From Nageia nagi (Eukaryota > Pinophyta), in NCBI GenBank assembly GCA_050084985.1, contig JBITNC010000001.1, forward strand, positions 188,976,001-189,040,000: a stretch of 64,000 bases of DNA. Direction: 5' to 3'. Within the stretch, counting starts at the first letter, position 1. Every line of letters starts with the position of its first letter. A program made the position numbers and the translations under genes. Positions 12,550-24,297 of the stretch are shown here, piece by piece. The notes under the pieces were generated by a model. The model was not told the DNA's origin. It ran no database searches and saw nothing but the letters and a program-made list of their open reading frames with translations.

Positions 12550-13632
12550 ATAACATGATTGAGCAATTGAAAACTACTCCTGCTAAGATTAGCTTATATG
12601 ATCTCATATCTACATTTGAAATGTATTGAGAGATATTGTATACTTTGTTAAAAAAAGAAATTGTTCCCACCAATATGATTGCTACTATATTTTCAAAAAA
12701 ACTCAATTTTATTGAGGAATATGATAGAATTTCATTTTATAGGTATGAAAAACTTAGTAAAGAAATTCTTGCTAAATGTTTAGCCTTGTGCATCACACCT
12801 ATGATAGAGGGATGGGAAATAAAAAGAACAATGGTAGACAATGGATCAACTATTAATGTGTGTTCTCATAAAGTTTTGATACAATGTCAAGAGAAAGGTG
12901 TAGAGATACCTCCTTTAGAAGAATCCACATTTTAAATTAGAGAATATGATGGTCCATAAAAAAGCCAATTACGATAGCTACAATTTTGGTCACAATAGGG
13001 GTCAGAAAAGTTGAAACTCAATTTTAGGTTATGGATTCAAAATTTTCTTATAATCCATTATTAGGAATACCTTGGCTTCATGATATGGATACGGTACTAT
13101 CAACAATATATGGTAGTGGTGAAAATAGAAAAGCATCTTCAAATTGCAGAGATAGGAATGTAAACATATAAAATTGAGAACTTTTATGCATTAATGTCTA
13201 TTAAAGACTTGGGATGATTGAAATACTTATTATTGAGGACCATTAATAGCATGCAATATTGTCTACATGCTATCAAAGATGTGAAACTAGTGAAGAAGAT
13301 GGTGGTTCTTACTTTGCAATAATAATATCTTCCAACCTAGTTGCCTCAACAAAAGATTAGATGAAGAACATAATAGGTAAAACTTTTTCATATCCTTTTG
13401 TATATAAATACATGACAAAAAATTGCAAGTATAAAGTAGGGGGTTTAGGCAAATCAGAATAGGGTATGTCTTCATTTGCTATTTCTTTAGGATCTCATAA
13501 AATTAAAAATGGATTAGGTAGTGATCAGAATAAAAAATACACTATGGTACCTATCAAGTTTGTTAAAGAATGTAATGTAATTGGACTTTCTAATGATATT
13601 GATGAAGATTTATGGCTTGATGACACTATACC
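12550..13632 (+). pseudogene. Element A protease and linker to RT
   Basis: Begins with a Tat-typical pre-protease segment (MIEQLKTTPAKISLYDLIS, about 12,555-12,610) and continues to TPMIEGWEIKRTMVDNGST (about 12,800-12,850). VDNGST aligns with the D-T/S-G active loop of aspartic proteases. Element C has the same DNG, so the variant is family-wide. The downstream VLGxPWLHxM-type segment is at about 13,060-13,090 (LLGIPWLHDMD). The linker holds a bipartite repeat (13,239-13,283). The frame is cut at 13,632 by insertion of element B and resumes at 19,747. Confidence 0.7.
13239..13283 (+). repeat. Bipartite repeat, element A protease-RT linker
   Basis: Cores accattaatagcatg and gctatcaaagatgtg, period 30, spacer caatattgtctacat. 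Confidence 0.75.
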
Positions 13633-14353
13633 TAATCCGAATTGGATCATGTGTTGGGTTGTATTTTTAGGAATAATACTAATTATAGAAGTATATATGA
13701 TTGAAGAAAAATCAAAGATTGAAATATGGAGCTATTTGGAATTCAATTTTAGACCTCCAATAGTGTGTAAATTACTAATTTTAGGCCATTAACAATGTGC
13801 ACTTTAATGAGTTAGTAGGGTAAGTTGAAGGGACATCGATGTGTTGGGCAAGTTATACGATTCAGTACCTTAGCTAACATTTCCAAGGCATTTATAGGCT
13901 TATATAAGGGCATGCTAGTCTTTGATTCCATAATGGGAGTTTTGAGAGAGTTAGGATTTTGGAATTGTAAGATTTGAAGGAAGACCAAGAGTCATTCCAT
14001 AATTTTATTTTTCTGAGATCATTTCCTTCTTGTTGTAGGAGGTTGCAGTAATTATAGGAGATTGTATTACCACTGTGTTGATGGTATTTCTCTATGCATG
14101 TAATATTTTAATGTTCATAAACAATGAGAAGAGAACCCTCCAATTTCATACTGGATTAGCCCACATTGGTTGAACCAAGGTAAATCATTGTGTTGATCTT
14201 GTTGTGTGTTTAAGATTGCTAGTTTTTAAATTACATTATGCAATTTTCAAATTGTATATGCAATTTTTATGATCTCATAATGGTTAACTATTTTTTTCCT
14301 AATCTATGAGTGAGCATCTGAGTATGTTATAACCATCTGGTGATTATAAATCA
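13633..14353 (+). repeat. 5' LTR of element B
   Basis: Begins TAATCCGAATTGGATC (TG decayed to TA) and ends GATTATAAATCA. TATA box ttatataagg at 13,900-13,909. A bipartite core pair lies at 13,753-13,767 and 13,785-13,799. Confidence 0.92.
13753..13799 (+). repeat. Bipartite repeat, element B 5' LTR
   Basis: Cores acctccaatagtgtg and gccattaacaatgtg, period 32. The 3' LTR has its copy at 19,141-19,187. Confidence 0.7.
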
Positions 14354-14355
14354 TG

Positions 14356-14366
14356 TGGTATCAAAG
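14356..14366 (+). promoter_or_regulatory. Primer-binding site of element B (initiator tRNA-Met type)
   Basis: tggtatcaaag, two bases after the LTR, matches the start of the plant initiator tRNA-Met complement TGGTATCAGAGC with one change. Confidence 0.85.
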
Positions 14367-14510
14367 ATTATGTGCATCAAATTTAGGGTCAAAATTTTGG
14401 GTATTTTAGGCTACCAATGGTATGCTTTTTGATGTTTGGGAGAGATCTTAAAGACCAAAATTGGTTTCATAGGATCCTGAGATTGGTCAAAAGGGTGGTA
14501 TTACTAAAAT

Positions 14511-15540
14511 GGATAATGTAGAGGAGCAATAGTCTACTATTCATACCATGATGGATGCCAATTTTGAAAGGAGGTTTTTAGAAATGGAGAATCATTTGGC
14601 TCATTTGGTTGAGTTATTGGCTATTGGAACAAATGAAAATACCAATCAGAGATATCATGATGTAGTTGGGATACCTAATTCATCATCTTCATCAAATCAA
14701 GTTCCATTCAAGGTGGAGGACAAAGTGGACATTCCTACTTTTGGAGGAGAGGTTGATGCGTAAAAGGTGAATAATTAGTTGAAATAATTGGAGGTTTATT
14801 TCCAAATTCATGGTGTTGTAAATGTTGTTGATGAAATCTCTTTTTCTAGATTAAATATGAGTGGACATGCTTTAGTTTGATGGGAAAGCCATGTAAAAAA
14901 TCTTAATCATGAACACTTATTGGAAATATCTTTTCAAAATGAATTTAAGTTGCTAAAAGATCAATTTTATCCATTAAAATATCATAATAAACAATTGATG
15001 AAATGGCAATTCTTTAGATAACAAAGAGGGAAAAATGTTTAAGAATACACTACAAAATTTAAGAAACAAGCTACTTTGCTTGGGGTTTCACTAAAAGATC
15101 CTAAAACTTTAATTAAGTACATTAAAGGTTTACATAGTCATTTGCAAAATACTATTATGTTGTTTAATCTTATGAGTCTTGATCAAGTGTGTGTGCAAGT
15201 GCAATACTTAGAGGAGGATGGTAAAGTAAGGAGATAATATGATTAATCCAATAAGGCTTCTAATTCAAGGGGAGGATAAGAGAAAGGTATATATCAAGAT
15301 AAAGAAAAAGGTAAGTAAGAAACTAAGACCACTAATATTTCAAAGAAAAAAGGTTATTGTAGACATTGTTGTAATTGTGATAAATATGGTCATGTTGATG
15401 ATAAATATTGAAAATTACATCTAGAATAATGTCCATATAAGCATAAAAATAAGGAGAAAGCTAATGCTATGGTTCTTAGATGTGATGATATTGAGGGAAG
15501 TTTAGATGTTGATGAGAAAATAAATTGTTTAGCTATTCAA
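14511..15540 (+). pseudogene. Element B gag
   Basis: An N-terminal helical region (MDANFERRFLEMENHLAHL, 14,548) is followed by VDIPTFGGEVDA and the retrotransposon gag body (LNMSGHALV-stop-WESHVKNL near 14,850-14,900; QFYPLKYHNKQLMKW near 14,965-15,010). A zinc knuckle follows at about 15,355-15,420 (CCNCDKYGHVDDKY), with the last cysteine now tyrosine. A basic tail ends before the protease. Three or more Trp or Gln codons have become stops. Confidence 0.75.
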
Positions 15541-15589
15541 AAGGTTGAGGAACCTCAAGACATTAAATAATAAAGGATTCAATTATTCC

Positions 15590-16290
15590 CCTCAAAATTC
15601 AAATTAAGAAAACCAAAGTATATTGCATTATTGATATGGGTTCTCAATAAAATTTGATTTTAGAGACTATGGTGAGTAATTTAGGATTGGAAACTTTCAA
15701 CCATCCAAATCCATATCCTTTGAGTTGGGTGCATCACAATGTTAATTTGCAAATCACTAAATAATGTAAGTTAAAATTTGATATTTGTGCAAAGTACATT
15801 GATGAAGTTGTGGTTGATGTTGTTCCTTTAAACATTTGTGATGTTATTCTTGGTAACCCTTATATGTGGGATAGAGATGGTATCTATTACAAAAGATTGA
15901 ACAAATTGTAATTAGTGAAAGATGGAAAGGTATTTCTAGTTAGCACATATAAAAGCAAAAAAAGCTACCTTTAGTCACTGCTAGTTAGGTAAAACATCTT
16001 GTAAATACTTCTAAAAAGTTTGTTTTGATCATGGTGAAAATAGAAGCCTTAGGTGAGATGAATCTCATGCTATCAATGGCATGCAATACTAACTATAGGC
16101 CATTAGCGATATGCAAAAGAGAAGAACAGATGCAAGATTTGGTTTGGTAGTTTCTTAACTTATTTTTAAAGCCACATGGATTACCTCCTATGTGAGATAT
16201 ACAACAGGATATTTAATTATTACCTGATGCTTCATTACCTAACATAGCTTTGTATCATAAATTAGTTTTGGAGCAAGTGGAGATAAGGAG
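15590..16290 (+). pseudogene. Element B protease and linker
   Basis: VYCIIDMGSQ at about 15,618-15,650 is the aspartic protease loop (normally D-T/S-G-S/A; the second residue is Met here). It is followed by the LILGNPYMWDRD-like segment (about 15,845-15,885). The linker to RT, in frame with pol, carries a bipartite repeat (16,069-16,113) that encodes CNTNYRPLA. Then comes the conserved GLPP...DIQ segment (about 16,176-16,205) that leads into RT. Confidence 0.7.
16069..16113 (+). repeat. Bipartite repeat, element B protease-RT linker
   Basis: Cores gctatcaatggcatg and gccattagcgatatg, period 30, spacer caatactaactatag. In the pol frame it encodes CNTNYRPLA. Confidence 0.8.
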
Positions 16291-17460
16291 GAAGATTGAG
16301 GAGTTGGTTGATCAAGGTGTGATCAGATCAAGTACATCTCCATGTGGATCACCTATTGTTTTGGTTCCCAAGAAGGATCAAACTTGAAGAATGTGCATTG
16401 AATACAAAGCACTAAACAAAATCACCATAAAAAATTGCTATCCTTTTCCTTAGATAGATGATCTTTTGGATCAATTACAAGGGGTGAGATTCTTCACAAA
16501 ATTGGACTTGAGGAGTGGATATCACCAAGTTAGAATCAATGAGGAGGATATTTGGAATACTAATTTCAATATACGACAAGGCCTATTTAAATGGCTTGTT
16601 TTGCCATTTGGTTTATGCAATTGACCAACCACCTTTATGAGGTTAATGAATGATGTATTTATTCCATTTATTGATTCTTTTGTTGTTGTATACTTGGATG
16701 ATATTATTGTTTATAGTTCTACTTTGGAAGAGCATGTTGTACATATTAGATAAGTATTTCAAGCTTTACATAGGAAGAAGTTGTTGTTGAAACATTCAAA
16801 ATGTGATTTTGGGAAAGAGATTTTGGTGTATTTGGGCCATGTTATTGGTCATCAACAACATAAGATAGATCCTAGTAAAGTAAGTGCTATAGTGGATTGG
16901 CCAAGGCCATCTAATGTAACTAAAGTAAGGATTTTTATAGGTGTTTTCCAATATTTGAGAAAGTTTATTGTTGATTTTTCTCATATTGCTTTACCTTTAC
17001 ATGATGTAATCGGTAAGAGGCAAGCTTTTGAATGGGGAAAACAACAAAAAACATCTTTTGACACTTTGAAAAAAAATATTATTAGTGCACCTATGTTAGC
17101 ACTTCCTTATTTGTAGAAGCCATTTGAAGTGGAGACTGATGCAAGTGACTATGCCATGGGAGCCATTTTGATAGAAGAAGGTAAACCAATTTGCTATCAT
17201 TATGAAAAGTTTAGTGGGGCTATTTTGAATTATCCTACTTAGGATAAGGAAATGTATGCATTGGTTCAAGTTGTTAAAAAAAATAATCATTCATACTGAT
17301 CATCAAACATTAAAGTATTTACAAAATCAATCAAAATTGCAACAAACTAGATACTATAGATGGATGAAGTTTTTGCAAAAATTTCATATAATGATCAAGT
17401 ATAAGAAAGGAACATAGAATAAGGTTGCTGACATGCTTTCTAGGCCACCTATAACTATAG
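16291..17460 (+). pseudogene. Element B reverse transcriptase and RNase H
   Basis: RT motifs in order: VDQGVIRSSTSPCGSP (16,308), [34 protein letters not shown] (about 16,506), LPFGLCN and the catalytic YLDDIIVYS (16,691). The thumb follows (HSKCDFGKEILVYLGHV, VDWPRPSNVTKVRIF). RNase H starts near 17,110 with VETDASDYAMGAIL and ends with HMIKYKKGT and VADMLSRPP near 17,430. The YLDD is intact. Stops at 16,387, 16,453, 16,624 and 16,753 inactivate it. The last turns IRQVFQ into IR-stop by CAA to TAA. Confidence 0.85.
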
Positions 17461-18975
17461 ATTCCATACCATTAGTAGTGTGCAATACTAATTTTAGGCC
17501 ATTAGCATCATACAAATAGGGTCTAATGAGTTCCCATTTAGTGTTGAAATTTCTTCTTTTTTTATCTATCATTTTAAAGGCATATATGTAGGATCTAGGC
17601 TTTACAGAGGTGTATGAGCAGTTGTCTTCATATAGGTCCAAATATTAGGGTTTGTATAAATTTCATTTATCATTTTAATAGTGAAAGGATTGGACTTATT
17701 AGAGAAGCACATATTTCAAATATTGCAATACATTTTGGGGTTGGAAAGACATTGTACAATTTGTAAAAGTATGTATATTGGATAAAGATGCAAGATCAAG
17801 TTGCTAAGTACATAAGGGGGTGTTCTTTGTGTTATACTAGTAGGCTAAGTAATAGGAAATTGGGTTTGTATTAGCCACTTCCAGTACCTTCACATCCATA
17901 GGAGTGTATCTTAATGGATTTTGTGGGAGGATTGCCTATGATTAAGAAAGGTCATGACTATTTACTTGTTGTTATAGATAGATTTAGCAAGATGTGTGTT
18001 TTTATTCCATGTAAAAAGACTATAGTAGGACAAGATGCTGCACATTTATTTTTTTCTCATGTTTGGGTTCATTTTGGATTGACTAATTCCATTATTTTAG
18101 ATAAAGATAGTAGATATTTGGGGGAGTTTTAGACATGTTTATGGGAAATGATGGACACAAGTTTGAAGAGGAGTACTACCTTTCATCCTTAAATAGATGG
18201 AAATATCGAATTGGTATATAGGATAGTAGTTGAACTCTTGAGGGGTTATTGTGGCAAGCATTCTAAGTCTTGGGATGAACATCTTGAATATATTGAACAT
18301 GCATATAATAGGGCAATTATTTATTCTATTAATAAGGGTCCTTTTGAGACTTTTTTTGGTTATTTACCACCTTCACCTTTTGATTATGTGTTTGGGAAGC
18401 AAAAGGATGAAAAATATTCACTTGAGAAAGAGGAAAAGCAGGCTGAAAAATTTATCGAGAAGATTAGAAAAATTCATTTGAAAGTCCAAGAGGAACTTAA
18501 GATAAGCCAAGATAAGTACAAGATAAGACATGAAAAATATATATTTGACCATAAGTTTCATGTGGGAGACCATGTTTGGTTGCATATTACTAAGGAGAGG
18601 TTGCAAGGATTAGCTAAGAAGTTGAAACCTATAAGGTATGGACCATTTGAGATTATGGAGAAAGTAAGAGAGAATGATTTTAGATTGGACCTTCTAACAT
18701 ATATGAACATCTATTTAGTTGTTAATGTTGAGAATTTGAAATTGTATGAGCCATCTATGTTGATAGAGGATGAAATGGGTTCAGATCAAATTTTGCTATC
18801 TTTTGATGACTTAAATCCTAATACTATGGATGAACCCAAGGAGGATTCCATATTACAAAAGAAGGTTTATACGATAAGAAGAGATGAGACAGATCTATGT
18901 TTGGTTAGATTAAAAGGATATAATCCTAATAAATCCAAGTGGATGTAAAAGTATAGAGTTGGGGAGTTGTATCCT
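17461..18975 (+). pseudogene. Element B integrase with C-terminal chromodomain-like segment
   Basis: After a linker with a bipartite repeat (17,468-17,512, encoding CNTNFRPLA) come the HHCC zinc region (REAHISNIAIHFGV ... CSLCYTS, 17,700-17,850) and the catalytic core: D in MDFVGGLP (17,917), D in ILDKDSRY (about 18,100), E in DGNIELVYR (18,208-18,210). The triad survives, but a Gln stop sits in HPQxDG at 18,190. The long open 3' part (18,211-18,948) includes the GPFEI GPY/F-like module and, at the end, VRLKGYNPNKSKWM, which resembles the chromodomain tail of plant chromoviruses. Confidence 0.85.
17468..17512 (+). repeat. Bipartite repeat, element B RNase H-integrase linker
   Basis: Cores accattagtagtgtg and gccattagcatcata, period 30, spacer caatactaattttag. 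In the pol frame it encodes CNTNFRPLA. Confidence 0.8.
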
Positions 18976-19010
18976 CATCTATGCATTTACGGGACCAAAT
19001 GCTTCTCCAT

Positions 19011-19020
19011 TAGGGAGGTG
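19011..19020 (+). promoter_or_regulatory. Polypurine tract of element B
   Basis: tagggaggtg lies directly before the 3' LTR. Confidence 0.7.
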
Positions 19021-19741
19021 TGATTCGAATTGGATCATGTATTAGGTTTTCCTTTTAGGAGAAATACTCATTCCATAGGTATATGTACTTATATATAAAT
19101 AAAAGATTGAAATTTGGATCTATTTGGCATTCTATTTCAAGCCTTAAATAATGTGCAAATTACTAAATTTAGGTCATTAACAGTGTGCACTTTGATGAGT
19201 CAACATGGGAAGTTGAAGGGACATCAACACTTTAGGTAGATTAGATGATTTAGTGCCTTAGCTAATATTTCCAAGGAATTTATAAGCTTATTTAAGGGCA
19301 TGCTACTCTTTGATTCCATAATAGAATTTTTGAGAGAGTTAGGATTTTGGGATTATAAGATTTGAAGGAAGACCAAGAGTCATTATAGAATTTTGTAGTT
19401 CTGAGATTATTTTCTTCATATTGTAGGAGGTTATAGTAATTGTAGGAGATTGTATTACCATTGTGTTGATGGTATTTCTCTATGCATGTAATATTGTAAA
19501 GTACATAGACAATGAGAAGATAAGGCTCCAATTCCATGCTAGAATAGCCCACATTGGGTGAACCAGGGTAAATCATTATGTTGATTTTGTTGTGTATTTG
19601 AGATTGCTATTTTGTGATTTACATTGTGTAATTTTCAAATTATATATGCAATTTGTATGATCTCATAATGGTTAACTATTTTCATTTAAATCTATAAGTG
19701 AGGATTTGAGTATGATATAAGCATCTGGTGATTACGGATCA
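19021..19741 (+). repeat. 3' LTR of element B
   Basis: Begins TGATTCGAATTGGATC and ends GATTACGGATCA; 721 bp like the 5' copy. The 5' bipartite core pair is conserved at 19,141-19,155 and 19,173-19,187. The TATA box reads tatttaagg here. Confidence 0.92.
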
Positions 19742-19746
19742 ATACT

Positions 19747-21475
19747 ACTTGAGTTTGATTGCTTTAATAATGATAATGATATCTTAGAATACATGGATGA
19801 ACATTAGAAGTTTCCTTAAATCAAATGAGAAATGAAAAATAAACTACTTAGTGAGTATCAATATTTTAGATAAGAGGTGAATTTTAATAAAGTAGTTTAG
19901 GTTCAACAAGAAGATGATTAAACATGTGACATTCAAGGATTGGAAGAGTTACCTTCATTATTGTAGAAAAAGATGAATTAGTATTCTTGACTCAAGAATT
20001 AATAGATTTCAACATTGGAATAGGTGATGAGGAGAGGTTGATAAAGGTTAGAACAACCTTTCCAAAACCTCAACAAGAAAGGTACAAAAATAATTTTATT
20101 GAAAATCATAAGAATTTTACATGGTCTTATACTAATATGCCTAGTTTAGATCCTTCCTTTGTTATGCATAATTTACTACTTAACGAAGCCAAGCTTGTTA
20201 AGAAAAAATCAATAAATATACATCCTTGTAAGGCATTGTTAGTCAAGAAAGAAGTTGAAAAATATTTGAATGTTGGGTTCATTAAACTAATAGATTATTA
20301 AGAATGTATGGCTAACATTGTTCTTGTTACTAAACCTAATGGAGAGATAAGACTTTGTATTTATTTTTGTGATATCAATAATGCTTGTCGAAAAGATGAT
20401 TTTCCATTGCGAAATATTGATATGATTTTGGATAGTATTGTTGGTCGTGATACTTTATCTTTTATGGATGGATTTTCAAGATATAATTAAATTTTAATTA
20501 ATCTTACTGATTAATATAAGACTATTTTTACTATACCTTGGGGAAAGTTTTGTCGAAAGGTTATGCCCTTTGGATTGAAAAATGTAGGTGCTACTTATCA
20601 AAGAGATATGGTTGCTATGTTCTATGAGCATATTCATAAATCAATGGAGGTGTATGTTGATGATATTTTTGTCAAATAAAAGCAAGGACAAGATCATTTG
20701 GAGCTCCTTGAAGAGGTATTTTGTATTCTCAAAAAGTATAAGCTTAGACTAAAACCTCAAAAGTGTGCTTTTGGTGTTACTTTAGGAAAATTACTTGGTT
20801 TAATGATCTCAAAAAGAGGTATTGAGGTAGATATTAAGAAAATAAAATCCATAGTGAGTATGCCAACTCCAAAGAACTTAAAATGATTAAGAAGTCTTCA
20901 AGGGAATATAAATTTGGTTAGAAAGTTCATTTCTCAACTTGGGGATAAGTGTAAGCCATTTACTCATTTATTGAAAAAGGATGTAAATTTTGTATGGGAT
21001 GATAAGTGTCCAAAAGCATTTGAAGATATAAAATAGTATTTATTAAATCCTCCTATTAGTGCTTATGGATTTCGAAAAAAAAACATATATTTATATATCA
21101 TCCATATTATATACCTTGGGGGAAATGTTGTGTCATAAAGATGATGAAAATAAAGAAAGAACAATATACTATCTTGGTATAACTCTCATAGATTATGAAA
21201 CAAGATATACCCCTATGGAAAAGCTTTGTTTTGGTATTATTTTTGTTATAGAAAAACTAAGGCATTATCTTTTATATTGCATTACATATGTTGTTAGCTT
21301 AGTTAATCCATTAAAATATCTTATAATAAAGCAACATTTATTAGGAAGGGTATCTAAGTGGTTTATGTTGCTACAAGAGTTTGATATCAATGTGGTGAAG
21401 CAAAAAATTGTGAAAGGATAGGCAATTATAGACTTGATATCAAAATTTTCCTAGAATTATCAGACAATGGTGCAT
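19747..21475 (+). pseudogene. Element A reverse transcriptase and first RNase H
   Basis: Resumes the Tat polyprotein after element B. RT motifs: HPCKALLVKKEVEKYLNVGF (20,222), MANIVLVTKPNGEIRLC (20,308), CDINNACRKDDFPL, SFMDGFSRYN (20,460), VMPFGLKN and the catalytic YVDDIF (about 20,653). CGF..SRYNQ ends in a CAA-to-TAA stop at 20,488; element C keeps the Gln. First RNase H: YISSILYTLGEMLC (21,093), TRYTPMEKLCFGIIF, RHYLLY and WFMLLQEFDINVVKQ (21,360), ending with KG-stop-AI where element D keeps GQAI. Confidence 0.8.
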
Positions 21476-21509
21476 GAGGAATTTATGAACGAATATGATG
21501 ACGATTCAC

Positions 21510-21554
21510 ACCATCAATGACATGCAATACTATCTAAATGCTATCAACAATGTG
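21510..21554 (+). repeat. Bipartite repeat, element A RNase H linker
   Basis: Cores accatcaatgacatg and gctatcaacaatgtg, period 30, spacer caatactatctaaat; nearly the same as the element B unit at 16,069. Confidence 0.8.
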
Positions 21555-21559
21555 ATGGT

Positions 21560-22080
21560 GAAGAGATGGTAGTATGGGATGAGTTTGGTTGCTACATGGA
21601 GGATGAACCTACCACTTGGGCATTTTATTTTGATGGATCAAAATGTACTTATGGGATAGGTGCAAGTATTGTTCTAGTATCACCTTCCAATGGGGTTATC
21701 CCTAGGACATATAAACTTGGCTTTGATTGCACTAACAACATGAAAGAATATAAAGCTATGATTTTGGGTTTGAAAGAAACTATAGCTTTGAAAATAAAAT
21801 ATTTGGAAATATATGGTGATTCCTAACTTGTTTTAAATCAATTCAATGATACATATAATACAAAAGATGAGATATTGAAACCATACAAGATAGTGGTTAC
21901 TAAATTGCTTAATGAGTTTGATATGTACAATATTAAAAATATTTCAAGGACTAAGAACATGTATGCAGATGCAATAGAAAGTGTAACTTCATTACCACTA
22001 ATTGATATAGAATATGAATAAACTATCCTCAATATTAGAAAGCTTGGTACACCTTCTTACCTTGATCAACTAGACAAAGT
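21560..22080 (+). pseudogene. Element A second (archaeal-type) RNase H
   Basis: AFYFDGSKCTYGIGASIVLV (about 21,620) holds the first catalytic Asp. MKEYKAMILGLKETI holds the Glu, and LEIYGDS (about 21,805) the second Asp. This extra RNase H is diagnostic for the Tat/Ogre lineage. A stop follows GDS (TAA for CAA; element C has GDSQL). The linker just upstream carries a bipartite repeat (21,510-21,554). Confidence 0.8.
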
Positions 22081-23340
22081 ACATACATGCCTTCTCTCTC
22101 TCAAAGATGATCCTTAACAATAGTATGTTGATATTTACAATTATTTGAAACATCAAACAATTCTAGAGAATTATGATATAAATGAAAGAGTTATATTAAA
22201 AAGGATAGCTATCAAGTATATGATTATTGGTGAAGTTTTATATAAAAATTCATTTCATGGAGCTGTTTTGAGATGTCTAACACAACATGAAACAACAACA
22301 ACACTAGAGTAAGCAAATGATGGGTTGTGTGGAGGTCACATCTTTACAAAATCATTATACACCAAGCTTTTGTGAATTTCTTACTATTGGCCTATAATGG
22401 ATGAGGATCACAAGAATCATGTTAGGAGTTGTTTTCAATGTCAAAAGCATTCAAATTTAGAAAAATAACCAACTCAAGAATTGAACTCCATAGTTTCACC
22501 ATGGCCATTTGCAACTTGGGGCATAGACTTGATTGGGCTTATTAATTCACATTCAAGGGAAGGTCACAAAATTCATCATCATAGATATAGATTTTAATAC
22601 AAAGTGGGTTGAATTTATTATAATAAAACTAGTATCATAAGACAAAATCATTGCTTTCTTGGTTGAAAATATCATCATAAGATTTGGAGTACCATAAAGA
22701 TTGATCATAGATAATTGGCCAAATTTTAAAGGTAAGGATATGAAATCCTTTTACAAAAAGTTTCATATTACTATAACATTTTATTTAGTATATTATCCTC
22801 AAGGGAATGGTCAAGCAAATGCATCAAACAAAACTTTTTAGAAAAAATATATGTGATAGATACAAAGTAGATTGGCATTAATAGTTACCTTATGGACTTT
22901 GGGTATATAGAATAAGTATTAGAATAGCCACTAGGGCAATACCATTTTCATTATCTTATGGAGATGAGGTTGTTAAACCATTAGAGTTAGAGATACCATC
23001 TCTAAGAATCTCACTACAAGGAGACATATTAGATGAATAAGCAAGAAAGGCTAGAGTATAACATTTGGAACTACTTGATGAAAAGAGAATAAGGGGAATT
23101 GAGCATTTGAAGTCATACCATGCAAAGCTAAAAAAAACAATTCAAAGAAGTTTAAAATAGGAGATTTGGTGTTGAAAGAGAATATCAACAAAACAACAAC
23201 AAATGATGAAGTGAAAGGAAATTTTGAACCAAATTGGTTAGGTACATTTGTTATCATTAGAGAAATAGGATCAGGAGCTTACAAATTATCAACCATGGAT
23301 GTCAAAGAAGAATAAAAAACCTTCAATTCCATACATATTA
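22081..23340 (+). pseudogene. Element A integrase
   Basis: Follows the second RNase H with YNYLKHQTILE-like text (22,137). The HHCC zinc region is at 22,320-22,450, with GGHIFTKSLY, YYWPIMDEDHKNHV and CFQCQKH. The core start WGIDLIGLINSHSREGHK is near 22,518. The C-terminal SH3-like part (GNFEPNWLGTFV, SGAYKLSTMD) is at 23,215-23,300. Many frameshifts; element C shows the same order. Confidence 0.7.
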
Positions 23341-23514
23341 AATTCTTCTTTGTGTAAGATAGTGGCTCTGTACCTTGCAAAATAATGAATATCTTACATA
23401 ATTTACATGTACTTTGTATTTTATTTTTATTTTTGTAATTTATTTGATTGTTACAATGTTGTTAATAGAATGCATTATAAAAAAATGATATAGAAAAATG
23501 AAAAATATATATAA

Positions 23515-23895
23515 TGTGTGTGGACCATGGACATAAAAATTCTAGGTTTTTGATGGTCATCGATACAGCTAGTGAGAGTTCACTCACTTAAAAGTTAAAC
23601 TGACAATGCAATCCTAAGCAAGATGTTGACATTGATTTATCATCAATGGAAGATGCAACTTATTGTGTATACACATGGTTTTTATTTGAGCCATAAAAAG
23701 CATAATATCTTAGGGTCATAGATATAAAATGTATGACCATCAATATAGCCATCATTGCATCTAGTGAGAGCTCACTCACTTAAAAGATAAACTAATGATG
23801 CAAACATAAGTAGATTGTTAACATTGACTCATCATCAATAGATGAAACAACTCATAATGTATCCAAAATATTTTTATGTAGGGTATGTATAACAC
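23515..23895 (+). repeat. Element A 3'-UTR tandem repeats (2 copies)
   Basis: Two copies of a unit of about 190 bp. Marker phrases gaccatggacata (23,523) and gggtcatagata (23,713) open each unit, and gagagytcactcactta lies in both. The same unit occurs twice in element C and four times in element E. Confidence 0.8.
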
Positions 23896-23946
23896 TTTTT
23901 GTAGGTACTTACATAAGAAAATGAAAGCAAATGAAGTAGAATTCAT

Positions 23947-23990
23947 GTTGTTAATGACATTCTAACTATTTACATGTTTTTAACAATGTT
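23947..23990 (+). repeat. Bipartite repeat, element A 3' UTR
   Basis: Cores gttgttaatgacatt and gtttttaacaatgtt, period 29. Confidence 0.6.
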
Positions 23991-24281
23991 CATATCAAAC
24001 AACTAAGAACTGAAATTGAAGGACTATTTTTGTATCAAGGTATGGAAATCATAACATTTTGTAACAATCATATTCATGGTTGGACATTATAAGGGGAAAA
24101 AAGATATAGTTCTTCAGGTTTTTCCTTGGTTACACCACTCAAAAAGATTTCTTAGGGCAACCAAGTCAAAAGGGGCCAACAAAGGACCCACATCATCACA
24201 TGTCAATGTTGGATAAAAAGTTCAAAGATTTCTTCTATACTTCTTCTTTGGATATGTAATCTCATTTCTTCAATCATACCT

Positions 24282-24297
24282 CCAAAGAGGGGTAAAA
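24282..24297 (+). promoter_or_regulatory. Polypurine tract of element A
   Basis: ccaaagaggggtaaaa abuts the 3' LTR. The same tract precedes the 3' LTRs of C, E and G. Confidence 0.85.

Larger units (their letters stand above)
13633..19741 (+). mobile_element. Element B: chromodomain Ty3/gypsy retrotransposon nested in A
   Basis: Two LTRs of exactly 721 bp bound gag, protease, RT, RNase H, integrase and a C-terminal chromodomain-like segment. The flanks are a 5-bp duplication ATACC (13,628-13,632) and ATACT (19,742-19,746). Joining the outer sequence across the site restores the uninterrupted arrangement seen in element C near 32,200. It is the best-preserved element in the window, but its LTRs differ at many sites and several stops interrupt pol. 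Domain order and the tRNA-Met primer site place it among chromoviruses. Confidence 0.92.

Noticed and set aside
16069-17512. CRISPR-like reading of the paired short palindromic repeats
   Set aside because: Only two cores per site, no arrays, no cas genes, and the setting is plant nuclear retrotransposons.
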